Shown: positions 1 through 9,081 of the stretch, piece after piece
Position numbering within the stretch: position 1 is the stretch's first letter
How the letters are laid out: each line of letters starts with the position of its first letter
Assembly (NCBI GenBank): GCA_902775975.1
Contig: CACYOC010000011.1
Span: 1-54,930, forward strand
DNA: 54,930 nt
Reading direction: 5' to 3'
DNA from: an uncultured Bacteroidales bacterium
GTDB taxonomy: Bacteria > Bacteroidota > Bacteroidia > Bacteroidales > Bacteroidaceae
Notes under the pieces: model-generated
Seen by the model: only the letters and a program-made list of their open reading frames with translations
What the model was told of the DNA's origin: nothing
Databases searched by the model: none
Translations under genes and position numbers: made by a program

Positions 1-128
1 CAAGAATGAATAGCAGTTTTGTTCTCATATCTTTATTATATTTCTGTTTTTATTCTTTGTTTAGGTTTGTAATAAAAGTGTATAGTACTATTTTTATGTG
101 CAAAAGTACGGAAAACGTCCCATATGTA

Positions 129-166
129 TGTTCTCGTGGCGCACAGTTTTGTTCTCGTGGCGCACA
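129..166 (+). repeat. Two 17-bp direct repeats, 21-bp period
   Basis: The sequence TGTTCTCGTGGCGCACA occurs at 129-145 and again, identically, at 150-166. The 21-bp spacing is two helical turns, which would suit a dimeric DNA-binding protein, but no function can be assigned from sequence. Confidence 0.7.
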
Positions 167-242
167 AATTGCACTTTGGGCAAGAAATCCCAAGCCCTAA
201 TTCGGGATTTATTGTAATTTTACAGAAAAATCGGAATTTAAA

Positions 243-274
243 TTTGGCTAATTCGCTAGAAAACACTATCTTTG
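243..274 (+). promoter_or_regulatory. Promoter of the regulator pseudogene
   Basis: A -33 TTTG at 243-246 and a -7 box TATCTTTG at 267-274 are separated by 20 bp, matching the Bacteroidetes primary sigma consensus TTTG-N19/20-TAnnTTTG. The box lies about 80 bp before the start codon at 357. Confidence 0.7.
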
Positions 275-356
275 CATACAAGAAATGTTTACTCTGCATA
301 ACACTTACAAACAGGAAGTGTCTATGCCGATTATCATTGTTTAGGTAGATTGAAAT

Positions 357-1929
357 ATGAAAAAACTTATCTTCCTCTTTGCGACACTGCTGGCGCTGGG
401 CGCTTGTCAGGAAAAGAGTCGGCCAACAGCCGCTATGGTATCGGATGCCGACAGCATCTACACCTATCAGTATATCAAGATGCACTTCGTGAAGGAGCCG
501 GAACGCTGCCTGGGACTCATCGACACTGCCGAGATGAAGGGTATGATGACTGTCGATAGCTGTAACATGATGCGCGGCTACGTGTACAACACGGGGTTGC
601 AAGACCGCAAGCAGGGCAGGCTCTATATGAGAAAGGTATTGGACCGCGAAGGAATAGACAAGACGAGTGACGTCTACCTGTCGACACTCGACGGCTACAC
701 CACGATCTGTATGTCGGAAGGGAAGGCGGAAGAGACACTGAACGCAGCACTGGAAGGCATAGAACTGGCACGCCAGCGCGGTTTAAAGCGACAGGAGGCA
801 TCCTTCTACGCTACAGCAGGCTCGGCCATGGAGCTGCAGCGCCCTGGTTCGGGTGAGGCATATTTGAGGAAAGCCATCGACATCATCAGAAGTATGGACG
901 ATGCAGGTGCCCAGCCCAAGGCTTCGTACTATATGAGTCTGCTGGCCCAAAGGCTTGGCGAGAACAAGAAATACGCCGAAGGGGCACAGGTATGCCGCGA
1001 GCGGCTGGCCTTCATCGACGAGATGGAGCAGAAGGGTATCAAGATGCCTGAGGGCTACTTCGAGAAACAGCGGGGCGGAGCCTACTGCGTGCTGGCCTGC
1101 TTGGAGGCGGAATTAGGACACATGGACGAGGCGCGACGCGCTGCCGAGAATTTTGAAAAAACATCATACGCCATGACGCCCACAGGACAGTTTAACATTC
1201 TTCCCTACTATGTTAAGACGGGTAACAAAGCCCGCGTGGAAGAGCTAAGCGAGCGACGGGAGAAATTGCTGCAGCAAGGCGACACCATCAGCGAATTATA
1301 TCGCACGCTGTTCATCAATAGAGCCAACCTGTACAACAGTCTGGGCGACTACCGCCGTGCCTTCGAGGCCACCACGCGCGCCTCTGTCATCCAGGACAGC
1401 CTCACAGTCCGTGAACGCAACAGCAAGGCAGAAGAGTATGAGGCGCATACACCTTATTATTATAATAGCACTCGTCACCATCGTTGTTCTGGGCGCACTG
1501 GCCCTGTGGCGCATCATGATGGACAGACGCCGTCTGAACGAGCGCAACCACGACCTGTATGCCACCATTCAGCAGATGCTGGAAAAGCAGAACGAAGCAG
1601 AGCAGGCTTTGGAAGAGACGCCTGAGACGGCACTGTCGGGCAACCAACAACTGTATCAGCGCATCGTCAGACTGATGAAGGAACAGAAGCCCTATACCGA
1701 CAGCAACATGAACCGCGACAGTATGGCCCAACTGCTGGGTACCAACTACAATCTGCTGGCTGATGCCATACGAGAATGTGCCAACGGACAGTCGATCGGT
1801 GACTTCATAGAAGACTGGCGATTGCGATATGCCGCACAATTACTGGCTGAGACTAACCACTCGATAGGACTTGTCATGGAGATGAGCGGATTTGTCAGCA
1901 TTATGTCGTCTTGCATTCGGCGAGTTCCG
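357..1929 (+). pseudogene. TPR/AraC-type transcriptional regulator, frameshifted and 3'-truncated
   Basis: The first frame (357 to about 1437) begins with a lipoprotein-like N-terminus (LLALGACQEK) followed by helical TPR-like repeats. After the residues KAEEYEA the reading continues one base out of frame: the second frame encodes a hydrophobic membrane segment (IHLIIIIALVTIVVLGALAL, about 1450-1510), a short linker and most of an AraC-type helix-turn-helix (ESxAQLLGTNYNLLADAIRE-like, then RLRYAAQLLAETNHSIGLVM). This matches the common Prevotella architecture of periplasmic/TPR sensor, one membrane helix and cytoplasmic AraC domain. The second HTH helix is lost after MSGF, where the sequence turns into the tail of a recombinase on the other strand. 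Both defects argue for a pseudogene; a sequencing error could explain the frameshift but not the lost end. Confidence 0.75.
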
Positions 1930-2325
1930 TCACTTGATGCTTTTGAACGAAGCATTGAGCTTGTCACCCAACATCGTCAGGTCTGCATTCAATTTCTGCG
2001 ATGTGTTTTTTGCATAAATCTGTGTCGTGACGATGTTCGTGTGTCCTAATACACGACTCACACTCTCGATGGGCATACCCTTTGAAAGCGCCAACGTAGC
2101 GAACGAGTGCCGTCTACAGTGGTAGGATATGGATTTCTCAATGCCACAGGCGGTCATCACTGTTTTCAGCTTCTTGTACATTGACCAGTAGTTCATCTTG
2201 CCGAACACCAGTTTGTCTTCCTGTAGGTGCTTGTAGCGGTCGATAATCTGCAAGGGTACGTCCAGCAGTTTCACCTGAAAGGGGATGTTGGTTTTGTGAC
2301 GCTTGCTGATGATCCGTTTGCGGAA
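1930..2325 (-). pseudogene. Tyrosine recombinase (integrase), C-terminal remnant
   Basis: Read on the minus strand, the frame contains FRKRIISKRHKTN, IPFQVKLLDVPLQIIDRY, the catalytic HCRRHSFATLAL (HxxR), LGHTNIVTTQIYAK (second His and nucleophile Tyr) and ends KLNASFKSIK. This is the C-terminal catalytic half of Bacteroidales phage/transposon integrases of the SAM-like type. Similarity fades upstream of about 2325, where the sequence reads on without a plausible core-binding domain, so the N-terminal half and first catalytic Arg are missing. It abuts the truncated regulator, which suggests the remnant marks an old insertion or recombination junction. Confidence 0.8.
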
Positions 2326-2568
2326 TAAGAAACTGGAAGTGAACGGACGGTGAAAGGTATGCCATTCTGCCCCGATTTGCTTAGTCGATTAACCTGCATC
2401 AGAACCCTAATTTTGGGTTACGATTTGGCAACCTAACTCCTTCACCAATCCTCCCCAATTTGCTTTTAGTCCAAATTTGAACTCCCCCGTTTTTCCCGTC
2501 TTGCCTTTTATTTACGTGCTTTCTGCGTTAATTCTCCAAAATTGCTTCCTAAAGTCGGTCTTTTTTGG

Positions 2569-2576
2569 TAACTTTG
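2569..2576 (+). promoter_or_regulatory. -7 box upstream of the VapE-like gene
   Basis: TAACTTTG at 2569-2576, followed by GC, matches the TAnnTTTG consensus 29 bp before the ATG at 2605. No clean TTTG lies at the ideal distance; TTGC at 2542 is the nearest. The rest of 2326-2604 holds a short hairpin (AACCC at 2403, GGGTT at 2415) and no gene that I can see. Confidence 0.55.
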
Positions 2577-2604
2577 CAGGGAAAAAGACAAGAAGAACGA
2601 AACT

Positions 2605-4764
2605 ATGAAAATTACTTGGTTTAATACTTACAGGAAGAATGTCACATTGCAGCGTGTAGAACTGGAGGACGTCGTGCGACAGATGCGCGAGGGAACTGTA
2701 GATGGAGGTCAGACGGGAGGACTGGCTGAGGTGGTGCGGCAATTGCGAATGATGTATCACCTGATGCGCATCAATCGTCATGAGGACGGCAGCGTCACCA
2801 CCAACTTCCAGGACGGCACCATCCATCTGCCTCGTCTCTGCTTTGGCGCTGAGCTGACGAAGCGCAAGGACAATATATTGTTGAAGCAATACAACGGGCT
2901 ACTGGTTTTGGAGGTTAACAACCTCGTGAGCTACGACGAAGCCATTGCGGTGCGCAACCAGGCCAGTCGTCTGCCACAGACGCTACTGGCCTTCCTCGGC
3001 GCCAGCGGCAGGAGCGTGAAGATAGTCTGTCGCGGCGAGCTCTTTGCCGACCGACGGACGAACGGGCAGCCCTTGCCCAAGGACGAGGAGTCCATCAGGA
3101 TATTCCACCACCAGCTGTATCGTCAGACCCGTGCCCTCTACGCTGCCCAGCTGGGAGTGACCATTGCCGGACAGATGCCGTCGCCGGAATATACCGTTTA
3201 CCTCAGCACCGACCCCGACCTGTACTGGAACAAGGACGCCATTGCCGTCTATGCCGACGACAGCGTGACACCCACCGTCGTTCAGCAACAGGCGGGCGAC
3301 ACAGCCAGCGATCTGTTGCCTGGCCGTAACATCACCAATACCTGGCAGCTGAACTTCCTCTTTATTATAGAAAATGTTTTGGGCCACTATTTCGACCTGC
3401 CCAGCGAGGAACGGCTGGCCGAACTGCTCATGCAACTGGCGGCAAGCTGTCTGGAGGAAGGCATTCCGCAGGGCATCGCCCTGCAGCTGACACTTCAGCA
3501 CCCCGTATTCAGCAAGGACGAGCTGCTGGTTCGCAAGACTTTCCAGGCCGCCTACTGTGTCGAGCAGCTGAAGAAATATTTTGAGAAGAACAAGTTCCGC
3601 CCCCTGAAAAGCATTCCCGAGGACACGCTGCTGATGATGAAGACGGAGGCATTCCTCGACGCCAACTATGAGATGCGCAAGAACATCATGACCGGTGTGG
3701 CACAGTATCGAGAGAAGAACGGGCTTCAGGAGGACTTCCGCGACCTGGACCAGGAGGTTCGCAACGATATGACCATCCGTGCCAAGGAGATGGGGCTGAA
3801 GTCGTGGGATAAGGACATCGACCGCTTCATCGACTCTACACGCATCACCCAGTATGACCCCGTCAACGAATGGCTGGAGCATCTGCCCCGCTGGGACGGC
3901 AAAGACCGCATACCGGCACTGGCAGCAAGGGTTCCTACCAACCAGCCTCACTGGCAGCAATACCTGCGCACATGGCTCCTGGGAATGGTGGCCCACTGGA
4001 TGGGAAAGTCGTCATTGACCGGCAACGCGCTCGTACCTCTTTTAATAGGTCGGCAGGGGTGTGGCAAGAGCTCGTTCTGCCGCATCCTGTTGCCTCCCGA
4101 GTTGCGCGACTACTACAACGACCGCATCACCTTCAAGAACGAGACCGACCTGAACCTCGGGCTGACCAGCTTTGCCCTCATCAACATCGACGAGTTCGAC
4201 AAGGTCACCCAGCGCCAGCAGGTACTGCTGAAATACCTGCTCTCGACCGCCGATGTGAAGTTCCGTCCGCCCTACGGCAAGGCTGTCAAGCAGTATCGCC
4301 GCTATGCATCATTCATGGGCACCACCAACGACCCCAAACCGCTTAGCGACCCCACGGGCAGCCGTCGTTTCCTCTGTGTAGAGGTAACGGGCGACATCGA
4401 CTTCAGCGACACCCTCGACCACCGACAACTTTATGCCCAGCTGCGCCAGCAGGTTTTGGACGGTGAGCGCTACTGGCTGGACGACGAAGAGACACGCAGC
4501 CTCATCGAAGACAACGAGCGTTTCCAGCGCGTCAACGGCCTGGAGGAGATGATTGCCGAGACCTTCACGCAGCCCTCCGGCGACGATGCTGGCCGCTGGT
4601 GGACTGTCAGCGAGATCTGCCAACGCCTGCAAGAGCGCTACCGTTCGCAGGAAATCCGCAACAGCAGCCTGGCAACCATCGGTCGCACCCTGAGCCTTCC
4701 CCGTTTCCACTTCGAGAGCAAGCGCCGTCCGCAAGGCATGGTCTATAAACTCGCCGAACGTTAG
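2605..4764 (+). CDS. VapE/VirE-family primase-helicase-like protein with BT4734-like N-terminus
   Basis: The 719-residue product has the N-terminal domain seen in Bacteroidales VirE proteins (BT4734-like, roughly residues 1-230). A C-terminal superfamily-3-like ATPase of the VapE type follows: Walker A GRQGCGKSS near residue 482, Walker B-like IDEFDKVTQRQ near 528, and GTTNDPKPLSDPTGSRRF near 572, the characteristic sensor/arginine motif. Such proteins are fusions related to phage replication primases/helicases and occur repeatedly beside capsule loci in Bacteroides and Prevotella; their role there is not established. The gene stands alone, transcribed toward the glycosyltransferases, with its own -7 box. 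Family assignment is firm; function in this locus is unknown. Confidence 0.85.
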   Translation: MKITWFNTYRKNVTLQRVELEDVVRQMREGTVDGGQTGGLAEVVRQLRMMYHLMRINRHEDGSVTTNFQDGTIHLPRLCFGAELTKRKDNILLKQYNGLLVLEVNNLVSYDEAIAVRNQASRLPQTLLAFLGASGRSVKIVCRGELFADRRTNGQPLPKDEESIRIFHHQLYRQTRALYAAQLGVTIAGQMPSPEYTVYLSTDPDLYWNKDAIAVYADDSVTPTVVQQQAGDTASDLLPGRNITNTWQLNFLFIIENVLGHYFDLPSEERLAELLMQLAASCLEEGIPQGIALQLTLQHPVFSKDELLVRKTFQAAYCVEQLKKYFEKNKFRPLKSIPEDTLLMMKTEAFLDANYEMRKNIMTGVAQYREKNGLQEDFRDLDQEVRNDMTIRAKEMGLKSWDKDIDRFIDSTRITQYDPVNEWLEHLPRWDGKDRIPALAARVPTNQPHWQQYLRTWLLGMVAHWMGKSSLTGNALVPLLIGRQGCGKSSFCRILLPPELRDYYNDRITFKNETDLNLGLTSFALINIDEFDKVTQRQQVLLKYLLSTADVKFRPPYGKAVKQYRRYASFMGTTNDPKPLSDPTGSRRFLCVEVTGDIDFSDTLDHRQLYAQLRQQVLDGERYWLDDEETRSLIEDNERFQRVNGLEEMIAETFTQPSGDDAGRWWTVSEICQRLQERYRSQEIRNSSLATIGRTLSLPRFHFESKRRPQGMVYKLAER

Positions 4765-4821
4765 TAACATTCAAGAAAAAGCCGCAATAACTTGATTGCA
4801 ATCCATTTTATTTCGCTTTTA

Positions 4822-4852
4822 TTTGTTTATTCAGAAATAATTCGTATCTTTG
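4822..4852 (+). promoter_or_regulatory. Promoter of the first glycosyltransferase operon
   Basis: TTTG at 4822-4825 and TATCTTTG at 4845-4852 are separated by 19 bp, a canonical Bacteroidetes promoter. The box lies 27 bp before the ATG at 4880 and probably drives the three genes 4880-8122. Confidence 0.75.
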
Positions 4853-4879
4853 TGGTCAAAATAAATCATCAAAGGTCCC

Positions 4880-5803
4880 ATGAAATCTATCGTCATCATA
4901 TTCCCCTATTTTGGCATCTTGCCTGTGCAATATAGGATGTGGCGTGCCTCTGCATTAAAGAATCCGACGGTTGACTTCATGTTCTTTACCGATGCCGACG
5001 TGGAACCCGCCGAGAACATCATCGTCCATAAGATGCAGTTTGAGGACTTCCAGAAGATAGCACAGCAGGCTTTCGACTTCCCAATAGTGCTCGACCGCCC
5101 CTACAAACTCTGCGAATACAAACAGGCATACGGCTACATGCTCCATGACTACATCAAAGACTATGACTTCTGGGGCTTCGGCGACCTTGACCTGGTCTAT
5201 GGCGACCTGCGTTCTTTCCTTACAGAAGACGTTTTGGCACACAAGTTCCTGTTAGGATGGGGCCATCTTACCCTACTCCACAATGACGACGAGACGAACA
5301 CGTACTTCATGAAGCAGGTTGAGGGCTATCAGAACTTTCAGGATGCCTTCACCACCAGCAAGATTACTTTCTTCGATGAATATGGCCACAACGGGTGCAG
5401 CGACAAATGGCGCGACTGCCGCCCTGACGACTGCTGGCTGGAGTGGCCCTTCGACAATGCCTCCAAGCCCAAGCAGTCGTACCATTTCAACAGCTTGACA
5501 AGAGGATGGCAACGTGTTATCTTTGAGCATGTTGACAACAAACTCTTTATGCTGCGATTCCATCATGGGCAACTGGAAAGGAAGGAATCGCTCTACGCCC
5601 ACTTCCAGCACCGTGGTTTCATGAAAGACAAGGTAACTGACTACAGCCACTTCCTTGTTACGCCAACCGCCATCATCGACTATCCCACACACTTCGTCAG
5701 CCTCCGCCTTCGCTGGCTCTGCCGCAATCGCTCTCTGATGACGAAATACTACCAGTGGAAAGACCGCATCATTTGGAAATTAGGATTAAGCAAGGAAAAA
5801 TAA
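4880..5803 (+). CDS. DUF6625-type glycosyltransferase-like protein
   Basis: The 307-residue protein starts MKSIVIIFPYFGILPVQYRM and carries FWGFGDLDLVYGDLR near residue 100, with a DxD-like acidic motif expected to bind a metal-nucleotide sugar. The pattern (PYFG start, YKLCEYKQAYGY, GFGDLDLVYGD, GWGHLTLLHND) fits the DUF6625 family found in polysaccharide clusters. It is the first gene of a run of glycosyltransferases, 7 bp upstream of the next gene, so co-transcription is likely. The sugar transferred cannot be predicted. Confidence 0.75.
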   Translation: MKSIVIIFPYFGILPVQYRMWRASALKNPTVDFMFFTDADVEPAENIIVHKMQFEDFQKIAQQAFDFPIVLDRPYKLCEYKQAYGYMLHDYIKDYDFWGFGDLDLVYGDLRSFLTEDVLAHKFLLGWGHLTLLHNDDETNTYFMKQVEGYQNFQDAFTTSKITFFDEYGHNGCSDKWRDCRPDDCWLEWPFDNASKPKQSYHFNSLTRGWQRVIFEHVDNKLFMLRFHHGQLERKESLYAHFQHRGFMKDKVTDYSHFLVTPTAIIDYPTHFVSLRLRWLCRNRSLMTKYYQWKDRIIWKLGLSKEK

Positions 5804-5810
5804 AAGTACT

Positions 5811-6974
5811 ATGAAGATAGCCATACTGACATCAGGCATCCTGCCCATTCCTGCCGTACAAGGTGGAGCCGTAGAGAACCTCGTGGATTTCTATCTGGAG
5901 TACAACGAGCGGCACCGGTTGCATGACATCACCGTTTACAGCGTGTGGCACCCTGCAATAGAGCACCACCCCGCCCTACAGTCAGAGGTAAACCACTATC
6001 GGTATGTAAAGATGGACACGCCTTGGGCGAAGATGAAGAAGAGATTACATAAATGGACACACGCTGAAGGCTATTATCATTACACGATAGATTACTTCCT
6101 GAACGAAGTAGTGAAAGACATTCGGAAGCAGGCTTACGACACGATTATCTTGGAGAACCGTCCTGGATTTGCCCTCAGGCTCAAAGACGTTACCACAGCC
6201 AAGTTGGTGTACCATCTGCACAACGAGAAACTAACCTTTCAAGTTCCACAGGCTAAGGCCATCTATGAAGCTGCGGATAGAATTATCTGCGTTTCCGACT
6301 ATATCAAGCATTGTGTGCTATCCATTACCTTTGACACCTCAAAGACTGTCACAGTCCATAACGGTATCGACATGAATACTTTCCGATCGGAAGAGAGAAG
6401 AGAAGGAAAGGAAGGCGAAAAGTTCACACTCCTATATAGCGGAAGACTGACTGCAGAGAAGGGCATCTTGCAGCTCATTGAAGCGCTAAACATGCTCAAA
6501 GACAAGGTCAATATTCAGTTGTTGGTAATTGGCAGTTCCTTCTACGGGAATGCCAGTCAAGAATACGACTTCACCAAGATTTTAAAAGCTAAGGCTGAAC
6601 CTTTGCAAGACCGAATCACATTTACTGGATTCGTTCCCTACGAGCAGATGCCCAACTATCTAAGACAGGCCGACGTTGCCGTTATCCCTTCCGTATGGGA
6701 CGACCCATTCCCTACCACCGTGCTGGAAGCTCAAGCCATGGGGCTTCCCATCATCACAACCCGACGGGGAGGTATTCCTGAAGAGGTGACTGAAAAGAAT
6801 GCCATCCTTCTTCACACCGATGAGCATTTCGTCGATAACCTGGCTGCCGCCATCCTCAATCTCTACCAACATCCCGAGAAGCGCAAGGCCATGTCGCAAG
6901 CAGGACTGGAACGCGCCAAGCTCTTCGACAAGGAAACCTACGCCCGTAACTTCTATAAAGCCCTTGAACTATGA
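5811..6974 (+). CDS. Glycosyltransferase family 4 (GT-B fold)
   Basis: The 387-residue protein has the N-terminal acceptor half beginning MKIAILTSGILPIPAVQGGA and a C-terminal Glycos_transf_1 half with LLYSGRLTAEKGILQLIEAL and PSVWDDPFPTTVLEAQAMGL, the EX7E-type nucleotide-sugar site. It should add one sugar to a lipid-linked repeat unit at the cytoplasmic face. A short charged insert (SEERREGKEGEKF, about residues 190-203) comes from a purine-rich low-complexity DNA stretch at 6390-6422. The stop overlaps the next start by 4 bp (ATGA), indicating translational coupling. Confidence 0.9.
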   Translation: MKIAILTSGILPIPAVQGGAVENLVDFYLEYNERHRLHDITVYSVWHPAIEHHPALQSEVNHYRYVKMDTPWAKMKKRLHKWTHAEGYYHYTIDYFLNEVVKDIRKQAYDTIILENRPGFALRLKDVTTAKLVYHLHNEKLTFQVPQAKAIYEAADRIICVSDYIKHCVLSITFDTSKTVTVHNGIDMNTFRSEERREGKEGEKFTLLYSGRLTAEKGILQLIEALNMLKDKVNIQLLVIGSSFYGNASQEYDFTKILKAKAEPLQDRITFTGFVPYEQMPNYLRQADVAVIPSVWDDPFPTTVLEAQAMGLPIITTRRGGIPEEVTEKNAILLHTDEHFVDNLAAAILNLYQHPEKRKAMSQAGLERAKLFDKETYARNFYKALEL

Positions 6975-8122
6975 AACGAATCTGCTTTCTCACAGACTCC
7001 ATCTTCTCCGTAGGAGGAGTGCAGCGGGTGACGGCCGTCATTGCCAAGGAACTGGCGAAGACCTGCGACGTAACCATCGTCACGTTCGACGAGCCGTCGG
7101 CGCAAGACACAACAATGTATGGACTTGAGGAGGCAAACATCAGCCACCGCTTCTTCCGTTATCCTAAGATGAACTATTGGAAATGGAAAGCATTGAAGAT
7201 TTACAGCCTATTATATAAAAAGGTATTACCGCATACGCGCGTGTTCTCCTATCTTTATACCTACAGCTCTTTCCCTTCAGAACTGCAACAGGCTCTCGCC
7301 GCAGAACTACAGCAAGGACACTACAACACCATCGTTGGCGTTCATGCTCCATTAGCTGTCCGGTTGGCAGCATGCAGAAAGCAACTCAACGGGGTACGGC
7401 TGGTAGGTTGGATACACAACTCCTACGAGGCTTTGTTCGGCAAAAGTTCGACTTATATCGGACCAGAACTGCGCCGTTACTATGAATACATGCTGCAGCA
7501 ACTCCACCAGACCGTCGTGCTGAGCAAGGACGATGCACGGAAATATCCCTTCCCCACCCGTGTCATCTATAATCCGCTGACATTACAGCCTGGCAAGCCT
7601 TCGACAGGAACATCGAAGAAGTTCCTTGCCGTAGGCCGCTTCTCCTATCGTCACAAGGGTTTCGACCTGCTCATCGACGCCTTCCACCTCTTTGCGCAAC
7701 ACAACCAGGAGTGGACGCTCGACATCGTCGGGGAAGGTCCCGAGGAAGCGCTCTACCGCCAGAAGATAGCAGCCTACCATTTGGAAGACCACATCCACCT
7801 GCATCCCTTTACCAACCATATCCAAGACTACTACTCCGAAGCACAAATCTATGTACTCAGCAGCCGCTGGGAGGGCTTCGGTCTGGTGCTCGTCGAAGCG
7901 ATGGCACACGGCCTGCCCATTGTCAGCAGCGACCTGCCCACCAGCAAGGAGATCATGGGCAATTTCGCTATCTATTTTCCCAACGGAGATATCGGAGCGT
8001 TAGCCTCCAAACTTCAGGAAGCCACCGAGATAGACTGGCCTGTGAAGTCAAAGGAAGCCATCAGGACGGCACGCCGTTTTGACCTCAGCGAGATAATTCC
8101 CCAATGGCAGGAAGTGTTGTAA
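6971..8122 (+). CDS. Glycosyltransferase family 4 (GT-B fold)
   Basis: The 383-residue protein begins MKRICFLTDSIFSVGGVQRV, the GG loop typical of GT4 acceptor domains. Later it has FLAVGRFSYRHKGFDLLIDA, DIVGEGPEEALY and SRWEGFGLVLVEAMAHGLP, the EX7E donor-binding motif. It overlaps the upstream GT4 gene by ATGA and ends 6 bp before the convergent GT2 gene. A role in repeat-unit assembly is inferred from context; linkage and sugar are unknown. Confidence 0.9.
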   Translation: MKRICFLTDSIFSVGGVQRVTAVIAKELAKTCDVTIVTFDEPSAQDTTMYGLEEANISHRFFRYPKMNYWKWKALKIYSLLYKKVLPHTRVFSYLYTYSSFPSELQQALAAELQQGHYNTIVGVHAPLAVRLAACRKQLNGVRLVGWIHNSYEALFGKSSTYIGPELRRYYEYMLQQLHQTVVLSKDDARKYPFPTRVIYNPLTLQPGKPSTGTSKKFLAVGRFSYRHKGFDLLIDAFHLFAQHNQEWTLDIVGEGPEEALYRQKIAAYHLEDHIHLHPFTNHIQDYYSEAQIYVLSSRWEGFGLVLVEAMAHGLPIVSSDLPTSKEIMGNFAIYFPNGDIGALASKLQEATEIDWPVKSKEAIRTARRFDLSEIIPQWQEVL

Positions 8123-8128
8123 AAAACA

Positions 8129-8977
8129 TTACTTGACGAGATTATCCTCGCTATCCTCGTAATGCTCCTTTTTAAAGAAAATACGGGTAATACCCTTACC
8201 TTGTATTTTCACATGATGCACAAAACTCTGCCAAACAGACTGTTGCCCTACCGTTCCGTAGCCTGTTACAGGACGAGCTTTACGGTCGTATAGGAACACT
8301 ATCTTGCCAAACTTCTTGAGCGACAATGCCAGCGAGCCATCCTCACCGCGACGGATGTCTGTACGGATGGTACACTGGCGGGCATAGTCCGCATTGAAGG
8401 CAAAGGTCATACCTCGGATATTCAGTTCAGGACGTTTGAAATGTTGCAGCCACAAGAAAAGATCGCGTGCCAGTTCAAACCAGAACAGGCTGAATGCTGA
8501 ATGCTGCTCGTCGGGATAGAAGCTCCAGAAAGTGCCTACACAAGAGACGCCAGGCAGCAACAGCTTCCCCATCATCTTATCGATGTAGCACGAAGGATAG
8601 AAGGTGTCGGCATCGATAAAGAAATGATACTTGCCACGGGCATGCTCCAAACCGCACTGGCGGGCAAAGCCGGGACTCTGTTGCGTCTCGTTGAAATAAG
8701 GAACGCCCAACGACTGATACACCTTTTCCGTGTCGTCCTTGGAATTGTTGTTGACACCCAGAATCTCTATCGGATAGCGAGTCTGCAACTCACTCAGCGA
8801 CCATAGGCAGGATGCCAAGCGACGTTCCTCGTTATAGGCTATCACCACTACCGACACCAGCGGTTCCTGGCTTTGCAATTTCGCCAGCCGTTCACGAATC
8901 TCATCAACAATATGCTGGGGAACCTCACTAAAAGGTTTCCCGTAAATACTCATATATTTATCGTACCAATATGCCAT
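8129..8977 (-). CDS. Glycosyltransferase family 2 (GT-A fold)
   Basis: The 282-residue product starts at MAYWYDKYMSIYGKPF. I chose this ATG over the one 72 bp upstream because the -7 box at 8998-9005 lies between them. It shows LVSVVVIAYNEERRLASCLW near residue 40, the Rossmann-like nucleotide-binding start of GT2, and KYHFFIDADTFYPS near 115, the DxD metal motif. RRGEDGSLALSLKKFG near residue 220 resembles the ED catalytic-base region. It is the only minus-strand gene between plus-strand glycosyltransferases and has its own promoter. Confidence 0.88.
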   Translation of the reverse strand: MAYWYDKYMSIYGKPFSEVPQHIVDEIRERLAKLQSQEPLVSVVVIAYNEERRLASCLWSLSELQTRYPIEILGVNNNSKDDTEKVYQSLGVPYFNETQQSPGFARQCGLEHARGKYHFFIDADTFYPSCYIDKMMGKLLLPGVSCVGTFWSFYPDEQHSAFSLFWFELARDLFLWLQHFKRPELNIRGMTFAFNADYARQCTIRTDIRRGEDGSLALSLKKFGKIVFLYDRKARPVTGYGTVGQQSVWQSFVHHVKIQGKGITRIFFKKEHYEDSEDNLVK

Positions 8978-8997
8978 AGTCATGCTGTTTCTGAGTG

Positions 8998-9005
8998 CAA
9001 ATATA
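8998..9005 (-). promoter_or_regulatory. -7 box of the minus-strand GT2 gene
   Basis: On the minus strand this reads TATATTTG followed by C, a TAnnTTTG box about 20 bp before the ATG at 8977. It forms a divergent pair with the promoter at 9015-9046. Confidence 0.65.
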
Positions 9006-9014
9006 ACAATAATA

Positions 9015-9046
9015 TTTGGAAGAATGAATTTTATTTTGTACTTTTG
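9015..9046 (+). promoter_or_regulatory. Promoter of the plus-strand GT2 gene
   Basis: TTTG at 9015-9018 and TACTTTTG at 9039-9046 are 20 bp apart. The -33 region ATTTGGAAGAATGAATT is also found in front of the transposase gene at 45146. Confidence 0.7.
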
Positions 9047-9081
9047 CAAGAAATAATAGAAATAACTACATTCTTAGCGGC

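Larger units (their letters stand above)
1..356. other. Intergenic region upstream of the broken regulator
   Basis: No convincing gene is visible here. The short reading frames on either strand lack recognisable domains. The stretch is AT-rich and holds a pair of 17-bp direct repeats and a Bacteroidetes-type promoter just before the regulator gene, both listed separately. Confidence 0.6.

Noticed and set aside
1430-1460. Programmed ribosomal frameshift joining the two halves of the AraC-type regulator
   Set aside because: No clear slippery heptamer with a downstream structure is seen, and the gene is also missing its 3' end, so mutation is simpler.
2983-3996. Long minus-strand open frame (337 codons)
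   Set aside because: It is the antisense of the VapE-like gene; GC-rich third positions of the real gene remove stops. No family motif or promoter.
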